NCBI RefSeq assembly: GCF_024749285.1
Contig: NZ_CP087196.1
Location: 3,596,001 to 3,660,000, forward strand
Source: Pseudomonas sp. B21-015
GTDB lineage: Bacteria > Pseudomonadota > Gammaproteobacteria > Pseudomonadales > Pseudomonadaceae
Direction: 5' to 3'
Length of the DNA: 64,000 bases
Below the pieces are notes generated by a model. It saw only the letters and a program-made list of their open reading frames with translations, was not told the origin of the DNA and searched no databases. A program made the translations under genes and the position numbers. This document shows, one piece after another, positions 48,326-56,309 of this stretch (position 1 is the first letter of the stretch; the number at the start of each line of letters is the position of its first letter).

Positions 48326-48915
48326 TGACGAACCTCATCAAGCGCCAGCATCAGGCCATCGACTGTTTTGTGATGGTCGGGATCGAATTCGATTTGCGCG
48401 ACACTGAAGCGAATGTCATAGCCACGATGCACCGTGGCATTGCGCTCATCGAGCATTTCTTCGAGCCGCGTCCTGATCGCGACGATCTCCACCGCGTTGG
48501 CGCCGGTCAACAAAGCGGCAAACTCATCACTGCCCAACCGGCCGATCACATCGCTTTCACGAAAGGCGATACGCAGCACATCGGCGAAGGTTTTCAGGGC
48601 ATTGTCGCCCTCGGTGCGGCCATACAGCCGGTTAATGCGCTTGAAGTGATCGAGGTCGAAAAACAGCAGAGTCGCGGGCTTGCCCATCTGCTGACAGGCC
48701 TCCAGCCCCAACCGGGCCAGGGCCTCGAAGCCATGACGATTGGAAAGCAGCGTCAACTCATCCATGCTCGCCATCTGCACGCCCATCAGCTCTTGCTCGG
48801 CCTTGCGCGACAAGTTGCGCAGTACCTCGCGATCCTGCACTGCACTATCGAGCGCGTTCGGCGTGTGCATGTCTGCGCCAACGCCGGATTTGACCGGTTT
48901 GTCTGGGGTTAGCAT
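48304..48915 (-). CDS. GGDEF-domain protein with GSDEF motif
   Basis: A 203-residue protein with a short helical N terminus and a GGDEF domain from about residue 48 (DELTLLSNRHGFEAL, FFDLDHFKRINRLYG). The signature reads GSDEF (128-132) instead of GGDEF, and the usual G of the DELTGL motif is missing. Cyclic-di-GMP synthesis may be weak or absent. No inhibitory-site RxxD is obvious. The ATG at 48915 follows GGGAG. Its 3' end overlaps the amidase remnant by 22 bp. Confidence 0.85.
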   Translation of the reverse strand: MLTPDKPVKSGVGADMHTPNALDSAVQDREVLRNLSRKAEQELMGVQMASMDELTLLSNRHGFEALARLGLEACQQMGKPATLLFFDLDHFKRINRLYGRTEGDNALKTFADVLRIAFRESDVIGRLGSDEFAALLTGANAVEIVAIRTRLEEMLDERNATVHRGYDIRFSVAQIEFDPDHHKTVDGLMLALDEVRHQGQVEF

Positions 48916-48989
48916 TACTCACTCCCTTGATGGATATGAACGTTAGAGTCGTTCACACCTGGTTTGACTCCCTATAAACCCGCCGCTGG

Positions 48990-49568
48990 TCAGCTACCCG
49001 CCACCGGACACGGCCCTCCAGCGTCCGCCCAGCGTTTGAACTGGGTGACAAAGATGTCGTGAGGCACCGGCACCGGCGCCCGCCCCTCACCCGGATTCCA
49101 GCCCCAGAGCACCAGCTTGTCGTCACTGACATGCTTGATCAACGCCGCGAAATCACGATCGCCATTACTGGAGCGATCCTTGATCATCGCGCACAACTTG
49201 TCGGCTGGCAGACCGATCCAGGCCATTTTGTGCGCGGCCGGCGGCAGGCTCCAATGCGGCGCCCCGGGCGGAGCATGAGGGCCATAGCTGGCCGGCGGAT
49301 TGCTCTCGGCATGGCACGTAGCGCACGGCAAACCGGCAGCCCCCTTACCGTCCATCCCGCGAACCACACGCATCGCATGAGGATTGCCGGCATCGAATTG
49401 CAACGGCGAATCACCGGGAATATGACAGTTCTGACAACGCGGGCTCTGGAACACCTTCTGCACCGTCTCGAACGCCTTCACCGCCTCCTTATCGTCAGCG
49501 AACAGGTCCGAGGCATAGCCACTCAGCCCGATCAGCACCACTGCGCCCAGAACCAGATGTCGTCTCAT
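48990..49568 (-). CDS. Di-heme cytochrome c-type subunit of isoquinoline 1-oxidoreductase-like enzyme
   Basis: A 192-residue exported protein with a signal peptide (LVLGAVVLIGLSGYASDLFA) and two heme-binding motifs, CQNCH (45-49) and CATCH (82-86). It is encoded 1 bp after the molybdenum subunit gene and probably carries electrons from the periplasmic Mo enzyme into the respiratory chain. Similar proteins are named isoquinoline 1-oxidoreductase subunit. The actual substrate is unknown. Confidence 0.83.
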   Translation of the reverse strand: MRRHLVLGAVVLIGLSGYASDLFADDKEAVKAFETVQKVFQSPRCQNCHIPGDSPLQFDAGNPHAMRVVRGMDGKGAAGLPCATCHAESNPPASYGPHAPPGAPHWSLPPAAHKMAWIGLPADKLCAMIKDRSSNGDRDFAALIKHVSDDKLVLWGWNPGEGRAPVPVPHDIFVTQFKRWADAGGPCPVAGS

Positions 49569-49569
49569 C

Positions 49570-51738
49570 TCACACCCCCGACAGTTGCAGCGGCAGTTCC
49601 CGCAGACGCTGCCCGGTCAGGGCAAACACCGCATTCGCCACGGCCGGCGCCACGGGCGGCACCCCGACCTCGCCGATGCCGCCGGGTTTATCGCTGCTGG
49701 GGACGATATGCACCTCGACCACGGGCATCTCGTTCAAGCGCAGTACCTGATAGTCATGATAATTGGACTGCACCACCTGACCGTCCTTGAACGTCAGCTT
49801 GCTGTGCAAGGTAAATCCGAGACCGAAGGTGATGCCTGACTCCATCTGCGCGGCGATGCTCTGCGGGTTGACCGCAATGCCGCAGTCCACCGCGCACACC
49901 ACCCGATGCACACGAATCGCCAGGTTGTCCTGCGACACCTCGGCCACCTGGGCGACATAACTGCCGAAAGACTCATGCACCGCCACGCCCAATGCGTGGC
50001 CGTCCGGCAATGGCGCTTTCCAGTTGGCTTTCTCCACCGCCAGATTCAGCACGCCCAAATGCCGTGGATGCGCCTTGAGCAAGGCTCGTCGGTACTCCAC
50101 CGGATCTTTGCCGGCCGCCTCTGCCAGTTCATCGATCAACGACTCCATGACGAATGCGGTGTGGGTGTGCCCCACCGACCGCAGCCACAACACGCTGACG
50201 CCGGTTTGCGGTGAATGCAGATCGACCTGGTGATTGGCCAGACCTTCAAGATAAGGACTGTCGGCCACGCCTTCGACCGAGGTTTTGTCGACGCCATCCT
50301 TGACCATGGTCGCCGCGAACGACGTACCGGTCAGGATCGACTGCCCGACCAGCACATGCTTCCAGGCCATCGGCATGCCGTCGGCACCCAGCCCGATGCG
50401 CGCCTGATGCAGGAACGCCGAGCGATAGTAACCGCCGCGAATATCATCCTCTCGGGACCAGACGGTTTTCACCGGCTCGCCCGCCGCCTTGGCGACATAC
50501 ACGGCTTCGCTGACAAAATCCGAGGTCGGGTTGGCCCGACGGCCGAAACCGCCGCCGAGGAATTGGGTGTGGATTTCGACCTGTTCGGGTTTGAGCCCGG
50601 TGATCTTCCCCGCGATCATTTGATCAAGGGTCTGAAACTGTGTGCCAGTCCAGATTTCGCATTTATCCTTGGAGATTTTCACCGTGCAATTGAGCGGTTC
50701 CATCGGCGCGTGGGCCAGGTACGGCACGCTGTATTCGGCCTCAATCGTCTTCGCCGCTTTACCCAGCATCGCCGCCGCATCACCGGCCCGGCTGGCCGAG
50801 GTGCCGGGGGTGGCGGCGAGTTTACGGAAGCTTTCCAGCAGCTGTTGGCTGTCCAGTCCGGCGTTCGGCCCCAGGTCCCATTCGACCTTCAGCGCATCGC
50901 GCCCCAGCTTCGCCGCCCAATAATGATCGGCAATCACCGCGACCCCCGTGGGCACCTGCACTACTTTGTGCACGCCCGGCACCGCCAGCGCTTCAGCGCC
51001 TTCGAAGGATTTGACGCTGCCACCGAACACCGGTGGGCGAGCGACCATCGCCGTCATGAGCCCGTCGAATTGCACGTCCATGCCGAACTTGGCGCGCCCG
51101 GTGATTTTCTCCGGGGTGTCGAGGCGCTTGGTGGGTTTGCCGATGACCTTCCAGTCCTTGGCTTCCTTGAACTTGATCGAGGCCGGGTCCGGCGCCGGCA
51201 GCTTGCCGGCGTCATCCGCCAATTCACCGTAAGTGGCGCGCTTGTCGCCGGCGATGACCACCCCCGACTCGGTGCGGATCTGCGAAGGTGCGACGTTGAA
51301 TCGCTTGGCCGCCGCCTCGATCAACATCAAGCGCGCCGCCGCTCCGGCCTGGCGATAGCGATCGAACTCCATCCAGGTCGAGGTCGAACCGCCGGTGATT
51401 TGCATCCCGCCAAACGCCGGCAGGCCATAGTCGGCGGCCGAGGCCGGTGCATGTTCGACACGGATTTTCGACCAGTCGGCGTCCAGCTCTTCGGCAATCA
51501 ACATGGTCAGGCCGGTCCAGATGCCCTGGCCCATTTCCGAATGGCCGAGCAGCACGGTGATGCTGTTGTCGTTGCCGATGCGTAAAAAGGCATTGGGCGC
51601 GAAGACATTGCCTTGATTCTCGGCGCCCAGAGCAAAGCGATTGGCACCCGGAATGACAAACGCCACCACCAGACCGCTGCCCAACACTGCACTGCCCTTG
51701 AGAAAACCGCGACGTGAGACAGGGTTGATTCTGTTCAT
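49570..51738 (-). CDS. iorB: Molybdopterin-binding subunit, xanthine dehydrogenase / isoquinoline 1-oxidoreductase (IorB) type
   Basis: A 722-residue catalytic subunit. A Tat signal (RRGFLKG at residues 9-15) directs the folded, cofactor-loaded protein to the periplasm. Conserved blocks include EMGQGIWTGLTMLIAEELD, the Moco-contact FLGGGFGRRA, and the C-terminal GIGEVGVPPVAPA containing the catalytic Glu. It pairs with the 2Fe-2S subunit encoded 24 bp upstream and lacks an FAD subunit, as expected for Ior-type enzymes that use cytochromes. It hydroxylates an N-heterocycle or oxidises an aldehyde. Confidence 0.88.
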   Translation of the reverse strand: MNRINPVSRRGFLKGSAVLGSGLVVAFVIPGANRFALGAENQGNVFAPNAFLRIGNDNSITVLLGHSEMGQGIWTGLTMLIAEELDADWSKIRVEHAPASAADYGLPAFGGMQITGGSTSTWMEFDRYRQAGAAARLMLIEAAAKRFNVAPSQIRTESGVVIAGDKRATYGELADDAGKLPAPDPASIKFKEAKDWKVIGKPTKRLDTPEKITGRAKFGMDVQFDGLMTAMVARPPVFGGSVKSFEGAEALAVPGVHKVVQVPTGVAVIADHYWAAKLGRDALKVEWDLGPNAGLDSQQLLESFRKLAATPGTSASRAGDAAAMLGKAAKTIEAEYSVPYLAHAPMEPLNCTVKISKDKCEIWTGTQFQTLDQMIAGKITGLKPEQVEIHTQFLGGGFGRRANPTSDFVSEAVYVAKAAGEPVKTVWSREDDIRGGYYRSAFLHQARIGLGADGMPMAWKHVLVGQSILTGTSFAATMVKDGVDKTSVEGVADSPYLEGLANHQVDLHSPQTGVSVLWLRSVGHTHTAFVMESLIDELAEAAGKDPVEYRRALLKAHPRHLGVLNLAVEKANWKAPLPDGHALGVAVHESFGSYVAQVAEVSQDNLAIRVHRVVCAVDCGIAVNPQSIAAQMESGITFGLGFTLHSKLTFKDGQVVQSNYHDYQVLRLNEMPVVEVHIVPSSDKPGGIGEVGVPPVAPAVANAVFALTGQRLRELPLQLSGV

Positions 51739-51762
51739 GGGTCAGCTCCCTTCGATGAGGCA

Positions 51763-52218
51763 TCAACCGATCTCGGCGGCGCGTTTGACCGCGGCGCGAA
51801 TTCTTGGGTAGGTGCCGCAGCGGCAAATGTTGCCGGACAGCGCCTGGTCGATGTCGCTGTCGGTGGGCTTGGGGATCTTTGCCAGCAACGCTGCCGCCGA
51901 CATGATCTGCCCGGATTGACAATAACCGCACTGGACCACATCGAGCTCGGCCCAGGCTTGTTGCACCGGGTGCGAGCCGTCGCTGGACAGGCCTTCGATG
52001 GTGAGAATTTTCTGCCCGTGGGCCACTGCCGTGGCGGGGGTGATGCAGGAGCGCAGCGGCGCGCCGTCGACGTGTACGGTGCAGGCGCCACACTGGGCCA
52101 TGCCGCAACCGAACTTGGTGCCCGTCAGGTGCGCAACATCGCGCAGCACCCAGAGCAACGGCATGTCCGCCGGGACATCCAGTTCCTGGTCCTTGCCATT
52201 GATGTTAAGGGTCAGCAT
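51763..52218 (-). CDS. iorA: [2Fe-2S] subunit of isoquinoline 1-oxidoreductase type (IorA)
   Basis: A 151-residue iron-sulfur protein with two clusters: the plant-ferredoxin type ligands Cys38, 43, 46 and 58 ([13 protein letters not shown]) and the helical-domain cluster Cys97, 100, 132 and 134 ([17 protein letters not shown]). It has no signal of its own and would be exported with the Tat-bearing large subunit. The ATG at 52218 follows AGGAAA. First gene of the three-gene operon. Confidence 0.92.
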   Translation of the reverse strand: MLTLNINGKDQELDVPADMPLLWVLRDVAHLTGTKFGCGMAQCGACTVHVDGAPLRSCITPATAVAHGQKILTIEGLSSDGSHPVQQAWAELDVVQCGYCQSGQIMSAAALLAKIPKPTDSDIDQALSGNICRCGTYPRIRAAVKRAAEIG

Positions 52219-52282
52219 GGCGGGTTTCCTCAGACTCACGGTGTTCTGAAGGGGCGCCTCTGCCGCGACGCCATTATTTTTC

Positions 52283-52380
52283 TGTAGGAGCGAGCGGTGC
52301 GGCGATCCGACTTGCCCGCGAAGAACGATAACGTGGGGTGACAGAAATGACGCCCTCGCGAGCAAGCTTCGCTCCTACAA
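52283..52380. repeat. Divergent REPIN
   Basis: TGTAGGAGCGAGCGGTGCGG at the left and a reverse-complement-like GCAAGCTTCGCTCCTACAA at the right. The heads match the REP family but the internal parts have drifted. It lies in the 279-bp gap between nnrS and iorA, otherwise apparently empty except for the Ior promoter. Confidence 0.65.
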
Positions 52381-52497
52381 GGTCAGCGGGATTACGCGCG
52401 CCTTGGGTTATCCCTACAGCTAAGCGCAATTTGACCCACAAGCCATGTTCATCGACCACCGGTCGCACGAAGGCCATCGCCGGTACAAGACAAGACA

Positions 52498-53652
52498 CTA
52501 GACCCTCGGTTTGAGCAGGATCCCGGTGTAGCGCGTCAGGAACAGGCCGAAAGCAACACACCAAAGCAGCGCCGACAGCCCCAGCCCAACCCCGGAAAAC
52601 GGCACGACAAACACTCGGCACACGCCGGCAATCACCAGCAAGGCAAACCCCAGAACCACCGTTTTCGGGGGCTGCAACAATCGCCCGGTATGACCGAGGC
52701 TGACACGAGCAATCATTGCCAGAATCAACCCGCCGATCCCGCCAACCGCCAGGGAATGCGTGGCCAGGCTCTGTTGCGGCATCACGCCGACGTGCCACAG
52801 CGCCATGGCCGGTGCTGCGATCGCCAGCCAGGCATAGGCCAGATACAACGACCAGAGCAGCGGTACTCGCCAAATTCCCCGATCATGCCAGCGCCACAGA
52901 CGGGCCAGGTGCAAACCTCCCAACAGCAGATACAACGCCGCCAGCCAAAGACGGGGGACATCATTCAAACCGACGGCGGAAGACACCGCCGCCAGCAATC
53001 CGCCCAGCAGCAATATCCTGGTGGGCAATGGATGAGTCGGTGGCGCAGTGGAACGGTTCAAGCCACGCTGGATGAAGAACGGAATCACTCGCCCGCCGAT
53101 CACACTCATCAACGCCGCCACCAGCCACAATGCCGCCAGCACACCACGCCGTTGCAACCCGATGTCATCGGTTGCGATCCCCCACAACGTCATCGCCTGG
53201 CAGCCCGCCATCAGGACAATCACCAATAGAATCGGATAATTGTCACGTTTGCCGGCCGCGACCAAATCCCGTCCAAGCACCCACGCCAGCAGCGGCAGGA
53301 AAGGAATCTGCAAGACCAGCAAGAAGGTAGGAGGCATCGGCATCAACCAGGCCAGCCGCGCCAACAGCCACACCAGCAGCAGACCGATCAAGGGCCCACC
53401 GCGCAGCCCCGGACGCCCTGTCCAGTTCGGCACCGCTGTCAGCAGGAATCCGGCGATGATTGCGCAGGCAAATCCGAAAGGCATTTCATATCGGTGCCAG
53501 GCCAGCATCCCGCCAATCGGTTGCGCGCCAGGCAATCGGCCGTACAGCCAGAGCGCCCAGATGGCCAGCGCCACCGTAGAAAAACCGGCTCCAGCCAAAA
53601 AGAACGGTCGAAATCCGAGACTGAAAACCGGAGCGGCGACGAGTTTGCGCAT
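52498..53652 (-). CDS. nnrS: NnrS family protein (heme/copper membrane protein)
   Basis: About 384 residues with twelve predicted helices. NnrS proteins help cells tolerate nitric oxide and are often controlled by NO or oxygen regulators. Family features include SLGFRPFFLAGA near the N terminus, AWHRYEMPFGFACAIIAGF, GGRVIPFFIQRGL and HSLAVGGIGGL with conserved histidines. I chose the ATG at 53652, matching the family's start before GFRPFFL. The open frame continues to 53739 but those residues look unrelated. No nitrite or NO reductase genes are adjacent. Confidence 0.87.
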   Translation of the reverse strand: MRKLVAAPVFSLGFRPFFLAGAGFSTVALAIWALWLYGRLPGAQPIGGMLAWHRYEMPFGFACAIIAGFLLTAVPNWTGRPGLRGGPLIGLLLVWLLARLAWLMPMPPTFLLVLQIPFLPLLAWVLGRDLVAAGKRDNYPILLVIVLMAGCQAMTLWGIATDDIGLQRRGVLAALWLVAALMSVIGGRVIPFFIQRGLNRSTAPPTHPLPTRILLLGGLLAAVSSAVGLNDVPRLWLAALYLLLGGLHLARLWRWHDRGIWRVPLLWSLYLAYAWLAIAAPAMALWHVGVMPQQSLATHSLAVGGIGGLILAMIARVSLGHTGRLLQPPKTVVLGFALLVIAGVCRVFVVPFSGVGLGLSALLWCVAFGLFLTRYTGILLKPRV

Positions 53653-53747
53653 CTCAGGCCACCACGCTGAAGAAATCGAACATTGTTCCGTACTCCAGAA
53701 GAGATCAGTTATACGGTGAAACATCACGTCTCGTGCCAACTTATTTG

Positions 53748-53761
53748 TTCAATTAAATCAA
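53748..53761. promoter_or_regulatory. Weak ANR/DNR (FNR-like) site
   Basis: TTCAATTAAATCAA matches 8 of the 10 fixed positions of TTGAT-N4-ATCAA, with the right half perfect. It lies about 100 bp upstream of nnrS, a gene class often under such control. Confidence 0.3.
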
Positions 53762-53778
53762 TATGCTGCGACAAGTGA

Positions 53779-53835
53779 AGTCAATACGACTGCACCCGAA
53801 AGCAGTCATAACGACTCAATAGAGTCATAACGACT
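53779..53835. promoter_or_regulatory. Three AGTC-N5-GACT dyad repeats
   Basis: AGTCAATACGACT (53779-53791), AGTCATAACGACT (53804-53816) and AGTCATAACGACT (53823-53835). Each is itself a dyad with 4-bp inverted arms. The last two are identical and 19 bp apart. They lie between divergent nnrS and the VOC gene and look like a cluster of binding sites for a dimeric regulator. Confidence 0.55.
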
Positions 53836-53946
53836 ACATCGATAAACACAGCAGTCGGGCCAGTTGTCGATCTACGGCGCCACCCGTCGACGACGGACTG
53901 ACTACGCTGATAATCCAGCGTGCTCAACCTGCCGAGGACAACCGCC

Positions 53947-54450
53947 ATGCAACGCTTTCCAAAACTCACCCCCTGCCTGTGGTTCGACGATCAGGCCGAA
54001 GCGGCGGCGAAGTTTTATTGCTCGATCTTCGATCACTCGAAAATCACCGCCATCACCCATTACGGCAAGGCCGGCCAGGAAATCCATGGCCGCGCGGAAG
54101 GTTCGGTGATGACCGTCAGTTTCGAGCTCGATGGCCAGACCTTCACCGGACTCAATGGCGGGCCGGTGTTCACCTTCAACGAAGCGGTGTCGTTCCAGGT
54201 CAATTGCCATAACCAGGAGGAAGTCGACCACTTCTGGGGCAACCTGTCTGCCGGAGGCCCTGTGCAGGCGCAGCAATGCGGCTGGCTGAAGGACAAATTC
54301 GGCGTGTCGTGGCAAATTGTGCCGGTGGCGCTGATGCACATGATGCAAGACGCCGACACGGCAAAATCCCAGCGTGCCATGCAAGCGATGTTGCAGATGA
54401 AAAAGCTCGACATCGCCGAACTGGAACGAGCCTTTGCCGGCCAGAGCTAA
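53947..54450 (+). CDS. PhnB-like VOC-family protein
   Basis: A 167-residue protein of the group annotated as PhnB-like or 3-demethylubiquinone methyltransferase-like VOC proteins. The motifs are TPCLWFDDQAEAAAKFYCSI, LDGQTFTGLNGGPVFTFNEA, CGWLKDKFGVSWQIVP and MMQDADTAKSQRAMQAMLQM. Enzymatic activity is unknown despite the common name. The AraC regulator gene starts 34 bp downstream on the same strand. Confidence 0.88.
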   Translation: MQRFPKLTPCLWFDDQAEAAAKFYCSIFDHSKITAITHYGKAGQEIHGRAEGSVMTVSFELDGQTFTGLNGGPVFTFNEAVSFQVNCHNQEEVDHFWGNLSAGGPVQAQQCGWLKDKFGVSWQIVPVALMHMMQDADTAKSQRAMQAMLQMKKLDIAELERAFAGQS

Positions 54451-54484
54451 TACACTCGGTTGCTGGCCTGTCGAGGACACCGAG

Positions 54485-55345
54485 ATGAAGCACACCGTCG
54501 CCAAAGTTGCAGACAAAGCCCCGCGCTTCTGGCGTGAAGACGCTCTGCCCTTCATCGAAGCCCGTTCCATCGCCGACGGTCGCGAGGTCTGCTACGCCCG
54601 GCATTCCCACGAACACTTTTCCATTGGTGCGATCACCGCCGGGCGCAGCACCTACCTCCACGAACAATCGGAGTTTCAGGTCAGCGCCGGCACCGTGGTG
54701 TTGATGAACCCCGGCGATGTACATGCCTGCAATCCGATCGACGACCAGCCCTGGTCGTACCTGATGTTGTATGTCGAAACACCCTGGCTGACCGATTTGC
54801 AGCATCAGCTCGGCTTCAGCCAGGACTCGGCGTTTCGCCGGTTTTCCGTCACCCACAATCGCGACGTCGAGCTGTTCGCCGGCCTGAAGCACTTGTACGA
54901 GGTGTTGGTCGATCCACAGCACGACGTGCTGCGTAAACACAGTGCGGCGGTAGAGTTTTTCACCGAGGTGCAACAGCGGCTCAACCCCATCGATCAACCG
55001 CTGCGCGAACCCAATTTCAAGCTGGAACGGGCCGCCGACTATATCCGCGACAACTGCACGCACCTGCTCAAGCTCGAGGACATTTGCGAGGCGGCGCAAC
55101 TGTCGCCGTCCTACCTGATCCGCGCCTTCAAGCAGCATTACGGTATGACGCCTCATGCGTTCCTGATCAACCGACGCATCCAGTTCGCCCGGGACCGACT
55201 GCGCAGCGGCAGGTTGATCGCCGATGTGGCGCTGGAAGCAGGGTTTGCCGACCAGGCGCATTTTCAGCGCGCATTCAAACAGCATCTGGCGGCGACACCG
55301 GGGCAGTATCGCGGCTATCTCATCCTCCCTCGCCACAAGCCTTGA
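54485..55345 (+). CDS. AraC-family transcriptional regulator
   Basis: A 286-residue regulator. The N-terminal cupin ligand domain has histidines in ARHSHEHFSIGAITAG and NPGDVHACNP. The C-terminal double HTH runs from about residue 185 (LEDICEAAQLSPSYLIRAFK, IADVALEAGFADQAHFQRAFK, TPGQYRG). It is convergent with a LysE exporter gene, a pairing I recall as frequent in pseudomonads, so export of an amino acid or analogue may be what it controls. Confidence 0.9.
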   Translation: MKHTVAKVADKAPRFWREDALPFIEARSIADGREVCYARHSHEHFSIGAITAGRSTYLHEQSEFQVSAGTVVLMNPGDVHACNPIDDQPWSYLMLYVETPWLTDLQHQLGFSQDSAFRRFSVTHNRDVELFAGLKHLYEVLVDPQHDVLRKHSAAVEFFTEVQQRLNPIDQPLREPNFKLERAADYIRDNCTHLLKLEDICEAAQLSPSYLIRAFKQHYGMTPHAFLINRRIQFARDRLRSGRLIADVALEAGFADQAHFQRAFKQHLAATPGQYRGYLILPRHKP

Positions 55346-55367
55346 TGGGTGGAACTGCCACAAAAAT

Positions 55368-55463
55368 CCCTGTGGGAGCGGGCTTGCCCGCGATAGCGGT
55401 AGTCCATTCGACATCATTGTTGGCTGACCAGACGCCATCGCGGGCAAGCCCGCTCCCACAGGG
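55368..55463. repeat. REPIN (GGGAGCGGGCTTGCCCGC type)
   Basis: A complete inverted pair (CCCTGTGGGAGCGGGCTTGC and its reverse complement) between the convergent AraC and LysE genes. Confidence 0.9.
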
Positions 55464-55508
55464 AAAGCATTGGCAATAAGAGTTGTGCCGGGAACCAACA
55501 TCGCAAAC

Positions 55509-56096
55509 TTACGGCAACAGCAAATACACCGCACTTACCGCCAGCAACAACGCCATGCCCCGGTTGAACAACCGCATCCCCGCCGGATTGCTCAGGTAGC
55601 CACGTAAAAACGTCCCGGCATACGCCCAGCAACCCACCGACAGATAGCAGATCACCAGATACACCGCCGCAAACTGCCATACCAGCCGCGCTTCGCCATC
55701 GGCGACAAACGCGCCCATTCCCGCCACGCAGGCCAGCCAGGCTTTCGGGTTGAGCCATTGCATCACCGCGCCATACAGCATCGACGGTGCCCGCCCCGAC
55801 TCTTTGGCATCGAGATGACCGTTGTCCGTGGCCAATTTGAAGGCCATGAATAGCAGAAACGCCACCCCGGCCAGTTGCACCACTCGGGTCATGAACGGCC
55901 ACAACTTCAGCACCTCATGTAACCCCAACCCCATCAACACCAACAACAGCACGAACCCCAGCGTCGCCCCGGCCACATGCCGTTGACTGGCGCGAAAGCC
56001 GAACTGCGCCCCGGAACTCAACGCCACAATATTCACCGGCCCCGGTGTAATCGAAGCCGCCAGGGCAAACGCCGCCATGGAAAGAATCAGACTCAT
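55509..56096 (-). CDS. LysE-family amino acid exporter
   Basis: A 195-residue inner-membrane protein with six helices and the LysE/RhtB N-terminal signature (ITPGPVNIVALSSGAQFGFR). The NPKAWLACVAGMGAF block marks the third and fourth helices. It exports amino acids or related metabolites; the substrate is unknown. It lies tail to tail with the AraC gene. Confidence 0.88.
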   Translation of the reverse strand: MSLILSMAAFALAASITPGPVNIVALSSGAQFGFRASQRHVAGATLGFVLLLVLMGLGLHEVLKLWPFMTRVVQLAGVAFLLFMAFKLATDNGHLDAKESGRAPSMLYGAVMQWLNPKAWLACVAGMGAFVADGEARLVWQFAAVYLVICYLSVGCWAYAGTFLRGYLSNPAGMRLFNRGMALLLAVSAVYLLLP

Positions 56097-56309
56097 TGCA
56101 TACCTTCTTCAATTCTGTTGAACCAGGCCTCAAGGTAATGAGGCGCCTGAACGCCGTATTGAAGAAAACACCCCTCTCCTGTCATTCGCAGTGGGTACCC
56201 CAAACCTCGCGGCCTGATAATCGCTGCGAAAGTTGTAAATCTTGAGGGCTCCTGTGCGAGTGGTGTCTATAATTCTCCAGATATCGGCCCCATTGGTCAG
56301 TGAATACAA

